From: Fidelibacterota bacterium
GTDB lineage: Bacteria > Fidelibacterota > Marinisomatia > SCGC-AAA003-L08 > JACNLC01
NCBI GenBank assembly: GCA_024277615.1
Contig: JAJRUW010000031.1
Coordinates: forward strand, 1-64,000
Direction: 5' to 3'
Length of the DNA: 64,000 nt
Shown here in pieces: positions 28,073 through 37,952 of this stretch (the stretch's first letter is position 1; every line of letters starts with the position of its first letter). The notes beneath the pieces were generated by a model, which saw only the letters and a list, made by a program, of their open reading frames with translations, was not told the DNA's origin and ran no database searches. The translations under genes and the position numbers were made by a program.

Positions 28073-28858
28073 CTATGTGCTTTGCATACTTGTAATAATG
28101 TTCTGGAAGTAATACCCGATATGGCGGTAAACCGTATCATATAACAGCTGAAAAATATCCACGGAAATGATCAGGATGAAAATACCTGTGGCAATTTTCA
28201 AGGGCAGTGTGATGATAAATATATTCATTTGAGGCATCACCCGGGCTACCAGTGCTATGGCCGTATCCACCAGCAGCAGGAAAACCATTGCAGGGGCTGC
28301 AAGACTCAATGAGATCTGAAAAGCAGTGCTGCCGCTTCTCACAACAACCTCTCCTGCTTCAGGACTGAAAATGGCCGAGCCCAACGGGATCAACTGGAAA
28401 TTCTTGAAAATAGTATCAATTAACAGATAGTGACCGTTGACGGACAGAAAAAATACGATCATGAGTAAAAACCAGAATTGGCTGATAACAGGCAACTGCT
28501 GCCGACTGGTAGGGTCCATAACATTGGCAATAGCCAACCCCATTTGACGTCCCACAAAGCTGCCGGCCATATTCAGCGCTTCGAATATCACACGCGCTCC
28601 CATCCCGATCAACATGCCTGTCAACAATTCACCTCCAACCTGAAAAATCATTTGTGCGATTGATTCCATGGCCACAGTTGGTGCCTGAACTAAGGGGTAG
28701 ATCAAAACTGCCGTTGACAGGATCACCATCACTTTTATCCTGCCGGAGATCAGTCTGTAACTGAAAATTGGCATTGTCACAATAAGACCCGATAACCTGG
28801 CAAGTACCAGTAAAAACCCGGGCAGCCACTGGCTTATATGGTCGATCAACTCGAACAT
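28073..28858 (-). CDS. fliR: Flagellar export protein FliR
   Basis: FliR-type membrane protein between flhB and fliQ. Confidence 0.95.
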   Translation of the reverse strand: MFELIDHISQWLPGFLLVLARLSGLIVTMPIFSYRLISGRIKVMVILSTAVLIYPLVQAPTVAMESIAQMIFQVGGELLTGMLIGMGARVIFEALNMAGSFVGRQMGLAIANVMDPTSRQQLPVISQFWFLLMIVFFLSVNGHYLLIDTIFKNFQLIPLGSAIFSPEAGEVVVRSGSTAFQISLSLAAPAMVFLLLVDTAIALVARVMPQMNIFIITLPLKIATGIFILIISVDIFQLLYDTVYRHIGYYFQNIITSMQST

Positions 28859-28859
28859 C

Positions 28860-29129
28860 TCATTGAACCATGAGTGGAATTTGATTGAAAATCTCTTGTG
28901 TGAAAGAGACCATTACATCTATAAACCAGGGCATCAGCAATAAAATTACAAACCCGACAACGGCCATTTTAGGAATAAAAGTGAGTGTCATTTCATTAAT
29001 TTGGGTTACGGCCTGAAATATACCCACTGCCAGACCCACGATCAATCCGCCACCCAGTATTGGCAACAGAATTTGCATAGAGGTCATCAGTGTTTCCTTG
29101 CTTAGATAAAGTACATAATCCGGTGTCAT
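28860..29129 (-). CDS. fliQ: Flagellar export protein FliQ
   Basis: 89-aa two-TM protein, AVTQINEMTLTFIPKM. Confidence 0.95.
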   Translation of the reverse strand: MTPDYVLYLSKETLMTSMQILLPILGGGLIVGLAVGIFQAVTQINEMTLTFIPKMAVVGFVILLLMPWFIDVMVSFTQEIFNQIPLMVQ

Positions 29130-29887
29130 ATCGTAGAAAATCCTTTCACGAGTGATTCAACTATCAGGTACCAGCCATCCACCAGCACAAACAATAATAT
29201 TTTAAAAGGCATTGAAATCATCATCGGGGGAAGCATCATCATCCCCATGGACAACAGCACACTTGAAACCACAATATCGATGAGCAGCATGGGCAGATAC
29301 AATAAAAAGCCAATCTGAAATGCCGTTTTTAATTCGCTGATAATAAATGAGGGTATTACGGTGGATAGGGGCAACTGGGCGGCAGAGGTTGGTTTTCCTT
29401 CACCCCTCAGGCTCACAAATAACTCCATATCTTTCACTCTGGTTTGACGGACCATGAAGGCCTTGATGGGCTTTTCAGCTTCCTGCAAAGCTTCTGTCTG
29501 TGTGATCTCTTCTTTTAAATACGGCTGTATGGAGTTGTCATTTATTTCTTTAAAAACAGGCTTCATAATAAAAAAAGTGATGAATAAAGCCAATCCGATG
29601 AGAATTTGGTTGGAAGGTACGGATTGTGTTGCCAAAGCCGTACGCAAGAAATGGAAAACGATTATGATCCGCGTAAAAGATGTCATCAGAATCAGAATGG
29701 AAGGCGCCAGTGCCAGCACGGTCATCAGGGCCAGAATACGCAATGAGAGTACGAAATCTTCGGGGGAAGTGGCATCCTCCAACCCAATTGTCACTTTCGG
29801 GAGTACGGATTGCTGTGCTGAAACCAGACCCAGTAAAAAAACCAGGAGAACAGCCAGGTAAAAATATTTTCTCCGGGCTGCGCTCAA
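29126..29887 (-). CDS. fliP: Flagellar export protein FliP
   Basis: PSILILMTSFTRIIIVFHFLRTALATQSVPSNQILIGLALFITFF. Confidence 0.97.
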   Translation of the reverse strand: MSAARRKYFYLAVLLVFLLGLVSAQQSVLPKVTIGLEDATSPEDFVLSLRILALMTVLALAPSILILMTSFTRIIIVFHFLRTALATQSVPSNQILIGLALFITFFIMKPVFKEINDNSIQPYLKEEITQTEALQEAEKPIKAFMVRQTRVKDMELFVSLRGEGKPTSAAQLPLSTVIPSFIISELKTAFQIGFLLYLPMLLIDIVVSSVLLSMGMMMLPPMMISMPFKILLFVLVDGWYLIVESLVKGFSTI

Positions 29888-30435
29888 CGTTGACCTCCGG
29901 TCTGCCTGGCTTTTCCCTTTAAATTAGTCAGGATTGATTGAAAGGATCCTGTTTTTGTGCCCGAACTTTCAGGTTCATGTTGCTGCTCATTTCCCGGCTC
30001 GAATTCACAGATCAGATTTACGGCCGAATCCGTTACCCCCAGCAGCAGCTTTCGATTTTCTACCAGAATCATAACCAGTGAACTGCCGGGCGACAAATAT
30101 TCTCTGCCGAGTATGGTAAAATGCGTATCACTCGCGGTTGAAGGCAGCATTTTTTTTCGGTAAAATTTTGCAAGCAACCAGAATAAACCTATGATACCGG
30201 CGGTGATAAAGACGACTTTCCAGACATATTTTGTCAGACTGAAGGAAGATCGGTCAGTCAGTTTTATGGTCAACGAGTCCGCTTGAGCAATACCGGGTGA
30301 GGCCGGCGTGGGGGGAGCAGTCGTTGCGTCCGGCAGCCAGATCATGATCATACCCAAAAATGTAATGGCAAAAAATACTATCGCCAATAGTTTTGAGCCG
30401 CCCGAAATCTGTTTTCTCTGTCCGGGTCTCATCAC
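29884..30435 (-). CDS. fliO: FliO-like protein
   Basis: Single TM then FYRKKMLPSTASDTHFTILGREYLSPGSSLVMILVENRKLLLGV; between fliP and fliN. Confidence 0.85.
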   Translation of the reverse strand: MMRPGQRKQISGGSKLLAIVFFAITFLGMIMIWLPDATTAPPTPASPGIAQADSLTIKLTDRSSFSLTKYVWKVVFITAGIIGLFWLLAKFYRKKMLPSTASDTHFTILGREYLSPGSSLVMILVENRKLLLGVTDSAVNLICEFEPGNEQQHEPESSGTKTGSFQSILTNLKGKARQTGGQR

Positions 30436-31388
30436 TTACCCAATGACTCCAATCTCTTTTTGGCGCCTGCCAGCTGCGTGATTCTTATGCCGAAATGGTC
30501 ATCTACAACTACAACTTCACCTTCGGCAAATTTTCTACCGCTGACGAACAAATCCAGTGGTTCACCGGCCGCCTTATCCAACTCCACAACTGTGCCTTTC
30601 CCCAGCTTCAGAACATCCTTGACCTGCATAACCTTTTTCCCCAGCTCAACATTGATATCCAGTTCCACTTCCATCAGCATGTTGATGTTACGCGGTTGAC
30701 CGTTAGGACCTGACTGTGCTGTGAGAGAACTGAAATCTGCCGGATGAACTTTGACGGCTTCATCCCCGGCTGGTTCATCTGGAGCATCTTCGAGTGAGTC
30801 GGCGGCAAACAGTGCATCTACATCCAATTCGGGTTCTTGTTCAATGTCAGCAGCCGGTGCTGCTTCAGAAGTCTGCCAGATATAATGATCCACAATAAAA
30901 GTGTCTTCAGCGGTTGCCATAGTATAAGCAACCCTCAGGCCCTCATCGGCAGGTGCTGTCCAGGCAGCACCTGCATCATCTGTAGATAAGGAAACCGACA
31001 TATCCTTGACTTCAATTTTCAATCCCATTCCGTCCAGGGCAGTTCTCAATTGTCCTAATATCTGGTTTGCAGCTTCCTGAATTCCTTCCGTATGTTCCGG
31101 TAATAATTTTCCCTCCGGCTCTTCCTGGAGCATCCAGGCAAGCAATTTCAGACTTTGAGATTCACTCAGCTGCAAGCGGTGGTGGAAACCCGCCTGGGCC
31201 AGCACATCGAATTCCAGCACAATCCCCGGGAATACTACTTCCGGCGGTTGATCCTCAATTGCTGAATTTTCACCGATTTTAATGTCGAATGATTGATTGA
31301 AAACCAGCTGACAGGCTTCAACAACAATTGAGATGATCTCATCCGCTAAAATCTCTAATTGATTTTTCAATTTTTTATAGCTCATCAT
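30432..31388 (-). CDS. fliN: Flagellar switch protein FliN/FliY type
   Basis: C-terminal SpoA domain: NMLMEVELDINVELGKKVMQVKDVLKLGKGTVVELDKAAGEPLDLFVSGRKFAEGEVVVVDDHFGIRI; N-terminal CheC-like extension. Confidence 0.93.
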   Translation of the reverse strand: MMSYKKLKNQLEILADEIISIVVEACQLVFNQSFDIKIGENSAIEDQPPEVVFPGIVLEFDVLAQAGFHHRLQLSESQSLKLLAWMLQEEPEGKLLPEHTEGIQEAANQILGQLRTALDGMGLKIEVKDMSVSLSTDDAGAAWTAPADEGLRVAYTMATAEDTFIVDHYIWQTSEAAPAADIEQEPELDVDALFAADSLEDAPDEPAGDEAVKVHPADFSSLTAQSGPNGQPRNINMLMEVELDINVELGKKVMQVKDVLKLGKGTVVELDKAAGEPLDLFVSGRKFAEGEVVVVDDHFGIRITQLAGAKKRLESLGK

Positions 31389-32364
31389 TATCCTCTCTCG
31401 TGATTACTGAACTGATTTGTATTGCATAATTTTTATTGGATTCACCTATTACCGAGTCATACATGTGCACCTGCGAAGTATATACGGGAATCGTATCCCT
31501 TACCGTAGTGTCCAATTGCAGAACATCACCTTTTTTCAGGTTCAGGAATTCCTGTATACTTATCCTGCATCTACCTAAAACCGCCTTGAGACTCACGTTT
31601 GTTTTATCAAGGTTTGACTCAATTACGGCGCGTTCATGCTCTGTAGTGGACTTGGTGCCGAACATGATTTTGTTTTGTACCTCAGGTCGTGAAATAATAT
31701 TGGAGATCCACATATAGGGATAACAGATATTCATCAGTGAGGTCGCACCATGAAGTTTTATTTCCAATGATACAACCACTACAGGCTCTGAAGCAGGGAT
31801 GATCTGAACAAATTCCGGATTACTCTCAAAACGATCAAAAACACAATTAAATTCTTTTACGGGAGCCCAGCTTTTTTCAATTTCTACGGCGATGCGGTCG
31901 ATTATTCTTTTAACAATGCGCTGCTCAATAACGGAGATAGGGCGGATATTATTAATGAAATTTCCTTTTCCGCCGAACATCCTCTCAACTATGAATATTG
32001 TCAACTGGGGATTCATTTCCAGAACGATATTTGAATAGGGGCTGTCGATAGTTCCCACATAGATTGCCCCGGGCGGAGCGATAGACATCACAAATTCGGA
32101 ATACATGATCTGGTCGATTGCCAGAAGTCCGATATCGACTATCATGCGTAGTTGTGCTGATAGGTACACACCAAAATTACGCACCACACTCTCGTGTACA
32201 TTTTCAAGAAAACGCATCTGTTCCTTGGAGATCAGATTCGGATGTTTGAAGTCGTAAAGTGAGATCTTTTTATTCAGTTCCGGAGACTCGATACTGACCT
32301 CTTCTCCGGTGGAGACGCTGGTTAATAAAGCATCAATTTCTTCCTGGGATAGTATTTTTGCCAT
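31375..32364 (-). CDS. fliM: Flagellar switch protein FliM
   Basis: MAKILSQEEIDALLTSV...NLISKEQMRFLENVHESVVRNFGVYLSAQLR. Confidence 0.97.
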   Translation of the reverse strand: MAKILSQEEIDALLTSVSTGEEVSIESPELNKKISLYDFKHPNLISKEQMRFLENVHESVVRNFGVYLSAQLRMIVDIGLLAIDQIMYSEFVMSIAPPGAIYVGTIDSPYSNIVLEMNPQLTIFIVERMFGGKGNFINNIRPISVIEQRIVKRIIDRIAVEIEKSWAPVKEFNCVFDRFESNPEFVQIIPASEPVVVVSLEIKLHGATSLMNICYPYMWISNIISRPEVQNKIMFGTKSTTEHERAVIESNLDKTNVSLKAVLGRCRISIQEFLNLKKGDVLQLDTTVRDTIPVYTSQVHMYDSVIGESNKNYAIQISSVITREDNDEL

Positions 32365-32383
32365 TGTACCGGTCTGTTTTTGG

Positions 32384-32908
32384 TTATTGTAAAATCAATT
32401 GTTTATAGTAAAGACTATCAATCCTGCCACTGTTCAGGAAAGAATTCACTATCTTGGTCAATTCGGATTTAGACACCGATTGAAAGCTGTTGGAGAGTAC
32501 ATTTTCAGCGGATTGTCTTCTTAAGTAACTGATGAACCTGTCCCGCAGTTGAGGGTCCCTGGCTTTCAATTCATCGAGGACTGCATCATTATGGGTCTCT
32601 ATTGCGAACTCTGCAACCATTATCCGTCTGCCTGCAGACCCCAGCAGGTTCACCGTGATATCATCCAGCACATAGATCTTTCCCATATTAAATTTATCTT
32701 TTAATTTGGCTGCATGAGCGGGTTTCCGGAGGGGACGGATCTTATCGAAATTAGGCATCAGCACAAATCTCACTACTAAAAATGCTCCCGCCGCAATGAC
32801 TATCAGAATACTGATGAAAATTCCGATCTTCATTCCACTAAGCTTTTCCTTCTTGTTAGAATCACCTTGTGCTTGGGGCTGACGTATTTGTACACTATTT
32901 TCAGGCAT
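32384..32908 (-). CDS. fliL: FliL-family flagellar protein
   Basis: N-terminal TM; VLDDITVNLLGSAGRRIMVAEFAIE...LRDRFISYLRRQSAENV; upstream of fliM. Confidence 0.88.
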   Translation of the reverse strand: MPENSVQIRQPQAQGDSNKKEKLSGMKIGIFISILIVIAAGAFLVVRFVLMPNFDKIRPLRKPAHAAKLKDKFNMGKIYVLDDITVNLLGSAGRRIMVAEFAIETHNDAVLDELKARDPQLRDRFISYLRRQSAENVLSNSFQSVSKSELTKIVNSFLNSGRIDSLYYKQLILQ

Positions 32909-32984
32909 TATAAAATATTCAATTTAAAAGTAAACAGCACTCCCGGGAACCATTCCCTGGTTTTCTGCTTGCGGGAAGAATATT

Positions 32985-33000
32985 TTCAAATTTAGTGCCA
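32985..33000 (-). promoter_or_regulatory. Putative sigma54-type promoter upstream of fliL operon
   Basis: Minus strand TGGCAC-TAAAT-TTGAA: perfect -24 box; -12 has GA instead of GC. Confidence 0.45.
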
Positions 33001-33318
33001 AGGCAGCTGCAGCCTCAACTGGTGAGTAATTATCCGGCAGCAGGATCGTTGAGACTTCAATGACCGGCTTTATTGCTTGAATTATACAGCCGGGCTATCT
33101 AGCAGACTAGTCATTTATTTTTTGCGTAATCAGATATTTATTGAATTATATGATTTATAATTACAGTGTTTTAGGAATAGTAATACTAAAACAGGAATTT
33201 GTTTGGCCAAAATATCAAACCGATGGCAGCTGATTTGTGGTCAAATAATATTGACCGGGTCGGTAATGGAATAAGAAATAAGCGAAAAGTAAACAGATCG
33301 GAGTTATGAACGATTTGA

Positions 33319-33354
33319 GGAAAAATTTTCCCCTAATCTCGGGTAATTTTCCCG
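33319..33354. promoter_or_regulatory. Tandem inverted repeats, candidate enhancer (UAS) upstream of fliL
   Basis: GGAAAAATTTTCC (33319-33331) and CGGGTAATTTTCCCG (33340-33354). Confidence 0.5.
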
Positions 33355-33382
33355 ATTTCAACTTAGCGGAGTGCCATGGTTG

Positions 33383-34081
33383 TTACTTCCAGGTGACCAG
33401 AAATTCCACCCGGCGGTTTTTCTGTCTGGATTGGGGCGTATCATTGGAGGCAATTGGTCTGTATTCGGAATATCCCGTTGCAGCCAAAATATTGGGCGGG
33501 ACATTTGCTTCTTTGATCAAATACTTGACCACGCTCAAAGCCCTTGCAGATGAAAGTTCCCAATTGGACGGGAATTCTGTTGTGTGGATGGGTACGTTAT
33601 CGGTATGGCCGCTCACCAGAACCTCTTTGGCCCTGGTCTTAATGGCATCACCCACTACTTTTAAGACGGGATGCGATTTTTCTTTTAAGTTTGCTTCTCC
33701 CGGATCGAAGAGGACTTTATCACCCAGCTGTATTAAAAGTCCTGTATCGGTCATTTCAACATTTATATCCTTTTCCAGCCCGAGTTCTTTTGCAATGTTA
33801 TTGATGCGATTAATGGTTTCTTTAACATAATCGGATTCGCTCTCACCGAGGTTGCGTGGTTTGAAGTAGTCAAGAATGGATACTTTTTTCGGAAGAATAT
33901 TAAGTTCATTATTGAGGGAACTGGCAGCCTCTTTGAATTTCACATCATCCAGACTTGAAAATGAGAGCAAAAGCACAAAAAAGGTCAGCAGCAAGGTCAC
34001 CATATCGCCATAAGTAACCATCCAAAATGGCGCTGAAGGTCCGTCGGATTCTTTCTCTCGCTTGCGTTTTTTTAGGCTCAT
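33383..34081 (-). CDS. motB: Flagellar stator protein MotB
   Basis: PFWMVTYGDMVTLLLTFFVLLLSFSS; OmpA domain VSGHTDNVPIHTTEFPSNWELSSARALSVVKYL. Confidence 0.96.
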   Translation of the reverse strand: MSLKKRKREKESDGPSAPFWMVTYGDMVTLLLTFFVLLLSFSSLDDVKFKEAASSLNNELNILPKKVSILDYFKPRNLGESESDYVKETINRINNIAKELGLEKDINVEMTDTGLLIQLGDKVLFDPGEANLKEKSHPVLKVVGDAIKTRAKEVLVSGHTDNVPIHTTEFPSNWELSSARALSVVKYLIKEANVPPNILAATGYSEYRPIASNDTPQSRQKNRRVEFLVTWK

Positions 34082-34092
34082 TCTTCAGAAAG

Positions 34093-34860
34093 TTATTTTT
34101 TCGCCTTTAAATTCCGCATATTGGGAGGAACAAAGTTCAGCAATTTTCTGCGAATATTATTCGGATGTTCTCCATACTGAATCGCCAGTACACCTTCGAG
34201 TATCATCTCTTTCATGATGATTTCCTGATCCGAACGGTTTTTAAGTTTCCCGGCAATGGGCAGAAAAACCAGGTTAGCTACGAGAGATCCGTAAAAAGTC
34301 GTGATCAGCGCTACAGCCATGCCCTCACCTATGTTTGAAGGATTGTCCAACGATTTGAGCATGCTGATGAGACCGATCAGGGTTCCGATCATGCCGAATG
34401 CAGGGGCATAGGTTCCCAGTGATGTAAAGATCTTTTGGCCGTTTTTATGTCTTTCAGAGAGATAGGTCAGTTCAGTCTCCATGACGCTGCGAATTGTCTC
34501 GGGTTCGGTACCGTCCACTGCCATCTCCAGTCCCGTCCGCATGAAACGGTCTTTTACCGCCGGCAGAACCTGGTCTATGGCAAGGATACCCTCTCTCCGG
34601 GCTTTCTTCGCAAGATCCACAAGCATTTCAATGAGTTTGATTTCGTGGAAGTCCTCGCCTTTAAAGGCTTTTCTCACCACACCGATTACACCGATAATTT
34701 CGCTGAGCTGGAAATTCACCAGAGTGGCTGCCATAGCTCCGCCAAAAACGATCATCATGGAGGGAACATGTATAAAAATATCCAGATTGCCGCCGCTGAT
34801 GATGGTGTAACCAATCAGGGTGATTCCCGAGATGATCCCAGCAATTGTTGCCAGATCCAT
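34093..34860 (-). CDS. motA: Flagellar stator protein MotA
   Basis: IAGIISGITLIGYTIISGGNLDIFIHVPSMMIVFGGAMAATLVNF; PAFGMIGTLIGLISML. Confidence 0.96.
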   Translation of the reverse strand: MDLATIAGIISGITLIGYTIISGGNLDIFIHVPSMMIVFGGAMAATLVNFQLSEIIGVIGVVRKAFKGEDFHEIKLIEMLVDLAKKARREGILAIDQVLPAVKDRFMRTGLEMAVDGTEPETIRSVMETELTYLSERHKNGQKIFTSLGTYAPAFGMIGTLIGLISMLKSLDNPSNIGEGMAVALITTFYGSLVANLVFLPIAGKLKNRSDQEIIMKEMILEGVLAIQYGEHPNNIRRKLLNFVPPNMRNLKAKK

Positions 34861-35000
34861 CCGATTAAAAGCCTGTTGATCTGCTAATGAGACAGCAGAA
34901 AGGGTTGTGTTCTTTTTTAGTTGACATCCTGTCGTTTCTCCAAACCAAATTCATCAATATGGAACTGGTATGAAGAAGAATAATCCTTGTGTTAAACCAG

Positions 35001-35037
35001 CGGATTACCCGGGGAATATAACTCCCCGGACAATCCG
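35001..35037 (-). terminator. Hairpin downstream of flgE (possible terminator)
   Basis: CGGATT-ac-CCGGGGA-N7-TCCCCGG-ac-AATCCG; poor T tract on minus strand. Confidence 0.45.
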
Positions 35038-35084
35038 TTCTTCATTATCATCTTAACGCGTAAACCCTCTTCCCTGATATCATC

Positions 35085-36755
35085 TTATCTGCCGAATCTG
35101 GTCGTTTCTTCAAGTATCTGATTGAGCGTCGAAACGATTCTTGAGGCAGCCTGATATCCTTTTTGGGCATCGATCATCTGAATAAACTGATCTGCCAAAT
35201 CCACATTTGAGGTTTCCAGATTACCGGATTTTAACTCAGTGCCGAATTCGTCTGCTCTGCCGATCCTCGCATCACCGCTATACTGGGTAGCCAGAAAATT
35301 ACTGGCACTGGATTTCTCAAGGCTGGTTGGATCATCAAATTCCGCCAGGGCGATCAGGGCCAGCTTCTTTGTAACCCCGTTGGAAAAAGTACCTACAATA
35401 AATCCAAACTCATCCACATTGATTCCCTGGAGTGTTCCACTGGAGTAGCCATCCTGCTCATGCACGCGGATATTGGAAGAACTATTCTCTCCGATTGAAG
35501 TCTGCGAAATTCCTTTCCAGCCATTACCGTTTACATTCAGTTTAACATTCAGTTGCGCCGCACCATTATTCACATCTAAAGTAAGTTCACCGCTGCCGTC
35601 GTCGAATGTAAACGATTGAATCCCACCGTTTTCATCAAAAATGATATTGCCCGAACCACCGGATTGAATGGTTTCATTACCATCTACCGAGGTGATCTGC
35701 CAATCCCATTCGCGGTTGTTGACACCCTCCAGAAATTCTATTTCCAGATGGTGGGAAACACCGAGGCTGTCGTACAGGATGAGGGAAGAAGTTGCCTTAG
35801 GTGTATCACCCGGTGTCGTTTCCGTGAAAGCCGGGAATGTTGTAAAAATCCCGTCCAGGGCTGCATCATTTGTAAGCGCTAAACTGATCCCCGACTCGCC
35901 GGGTGTGAACGCTGTGAGTTGTATTCTCCCGTCCACAAGCGTGGCTGTGGCAATGGGATTCCCCCCGGCACCTCCGCTGAAAGCGGTGTTAATAGCATTA
36001 AGCAGATCACCCACGGTAGTACCGTCCGTACCGTAAGTGAAATCAACTGTCGGAATCGGATTACCATCGGCATCGGTCCCGTTAATGTGTATAACCCCGC
36101 CGGGCAGAATGGGATTTGTCGGATCTACGTTCAACGCAAGTTCATTCAGGTCGGTTGTCTCGGTGGCATTGTTCCCGTTTGCGGTCAGCGCTTCTGTCAA
36201 TTCCCATACTTCGGTAGTACGTTCGGCATTGGCATCCAAATTCCCTGATAACCATACATTTTGTGTCGCTTTAGCATTTTCGATCATATCCGGGTCGATT
36301 TGGACATCTCCGATGGCAGCCATACCGCCAACTGTGGAAGTTGCAATACCATTCTCGAGAGCGTCATCAATCTGCCAGCCCTGCACGGCCTGTTGATTGG
36401 CATTTACCAGAACTCCCTCAGAGTTAAAATAAAATGCTCCGGCCCGGGTGTAGGCCTGCTGCCCAGCCTCATCTTTTACTACAAAAAAGGATTGACCGTT
36501 TATGGCAATATCCGTTGGACTACCGGTAGCAGTCAGTGTACCCTGTTCAAAGGGTGTATAGATCTTCCCTACCGTTTGTCCGAGCATTTCCAAAAAGGTC
36601 ATCCTGCTTGATTTGAAACCAATGGTGTTAATATTCGAAATATTACCACTAATGACTTCCAGCCGTTTTCTTTGATTTTTTAAACTCGAAAGTACTGATG
36701 TAAAGGCATCACCCGTGCCTAATGATTGTCCGAATGTGTTCATAGAACCCTCCAT
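35085..36755 (-). CDS. flgE: Flagellar hook protein FlgE
   Basis: SGNISNINTIGFKSSRMTFLEMLGQTV; C-terminal SNVDLADQFIQMIDAQKGYQAASRIVSTLNQILEE. Confidence 0.95.
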   Translation of the reverse strand: MEGSMNTFGQSLGTGDAFTSVLSSLKNQRKRLEVISGNISNINTIGFKSSRMTFLEMLGQTVGKIYTPFEQGTLTATGSPTDIAINGQSFFVVKDEAGQQAYTRAGAFYFNSEGVLVNANQQAVQGWQIDDALENGIATSTVGGMAAIGDVQIDPDMIENAKATQNVWLSGNLDANAERTTEVWELTEALTANGNNATETTDLNELALNVDPTNPILPGGVIHINGTDADGNPIPTVDFTYGTDGTTVGDLLNAINTAFSGGAGGNPIATATLVDGRIQLTAFTPGESGISLALTNDAALDGIFTTFPAFTETTPGDTPKATSSLILYDSLGVSHHLEIEFLEGVNNREWDWQITSVDGNETIQSGGSGNIIFDENGGIQSFTFDDGSGELTLDVNNGAAQLNVKLNVNGNGWKGISQTSIGENSSSNIRVHEQDGYSSGTLQGINVDEFGFIVGTFSNGVTKKLALIALAEFDDPTSLEKSSASNFLATQYSGDARIGRADEFGTELKSGNLETSNVDLADQFIQMIDAQKGYQAASRIVSTLNQILEETTRFGR

Positions 36756-36829
36756 TATTGTTTATTAGCCCGCGTCAGTCAGTCGGCGGGTGGAGGACCT
36801 CCCTTTCGGGACCGGTCCTTGTCTGTTCG

Positions 36830-37249
36830 TTACACGATGGCAACACTGTCAATGTTTGTAAAAACATTTCCCAGAGTTGCTGATTTATCCAGCGCCGTGA
36901 CAACAATTTTGTTTTTGACGCTGACGATGTAAGCCATGTCATCCACCAGAATGAGTGAGCTGTTTGCTCCTTTACCGTCCACTTTTTTTACTCCTTCCAG
37001 CAAACGGGTTAAATCGGTTTTTGACACGCTGATTTGTCGATCCTGCAGTCGTTTGATTGCATGCGCAGAGAATTTTAAATCCTGATTCTCTGATATTTTC
37101 CGGTTCAGAATATCAGAAAAGGATTTCTCCACAGCTTTGTCGCCCGTTTTCTGCTGCCGGGCAGGTTGCGATTTACCAAACGAAAGCCGATCCGGTTTTA
37201 TATTCAATTGGTTATGTCGAATTTGGAGATCTGCTACTTTCATAAGCAC
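36830..37249 (-). CDS. Flagellar operon protein (TIGR02530-like)
   Basis: FSAHAIKRLQDRQISVSKTDLTRLLEGVKKVDGKGANSSLILVDDMAYIVSVKNKIVVTALD; between flgD and flgE. Confidence 0.88.
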   Translation of the reverse strand: MLMKVADLQIRHNQLNIKPDRLSFGKSQPARQQKTGDKAVEKSFSDILNRKISENQDLKFSAHAIKRLQDRQISVSKTDLTRLLEGVKKVDGKGANSSLILVDDMAYIVSVKNKIVVTALDKSATLGNVFTNIDSVAIV

Positions 37250-37253
37250 TCCC

Positions 37254-37934
37254 TCAGCTGACTTCCAAAACCTGTGAGAAGGGTACCTCCTGGCCGTTTA
37301 CAATCAGCATGGCCATACCATTCTCAAACTTCACGCTCTCGATCATACCGGTTAGATAGGTGGTGGCAGATACTGAAGCACCCTGATCATCCCGGGCTCT
37401 GACTGTGAAGGTATAATCCCCTGCGTCGCAGGCAAATCCATCATCATTCAGACCATCCCAGGTTAGCGAATGATCACCGCTGTTCTGATCAGATTGTTCA
37501 ATTGTTCTCACAAGTGTACCTGCAGAATCCCTGATTTCAATTGTCACAGAATCAGAGAATTCACCTAACTTGAACCCTATCTCGCTTGGAACCAGATCGT
37601 CTCCATCCTGTGTGAGCTGAATCGTATTCCCCAGGGCTGTAACTTCCTTACCGACCAGGGTCGAAGCCATCGTATTATTGATGGCCTGGGTCAGTATCAG
37701 ATTTATTTCAACGCCCTGCTCCAGATTGGAATTAACGGACTGCAGTTGTTCCAAAGAACTGAACTGCGCCAGCTGGGAGGCATATTCCTGGTTTTCCATC
37801 GGGGAAAGCGGATCCTGATTTTTCATCTGTGCTATGAGCAGCTTCAGAAAATCCTCTTTACCCATGCTCGTTTTATCGAGTGCATTCGACAAACTAACTG
37901 CATTCATGTTTGGGTTAATGCTGCCAGTTTCCAT
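37254..37934 (-). CDS. flgD: Flagellar hook capping protein FlgD
   Basis: MGKEDFLKLLIAQMKNQDPLSPMENQEYASQLAQFSSLEQLQ. Confidence 0.96.
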   Translation of the reverse strand: METGSINPNMNAVSLSNALDKTSMGKEDFLKLLIAQMKNQDPLSPMENQEYASQLAQFSSLEQLQSVNSNLEQGVEINLILTQAINNTMASTLVGKEVTALGNTIQLTQDGDDLVPSEIGFKLGEFSDSVTIEIRDSAGTLVRTIEQSDQNSGDHSLTWDGLNDDGFACDAGDYTFTVRARDDQGASVSATTYLTGMIESVKFENGMAMLIVNGQEVPFSQVLEVS

Positions 37935-37952
37935 TTTTCACTCCTTTCTGTT

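Noticed and set aside
35001-35037. CCGGGGAATATAACTCCCCGG as a fourth enhancer dyad upstream of motA
   Set aside because: Longer, extended stem fits a hairpin after flgE better, and no sigma54 or sigma28 promoter was found before motA.
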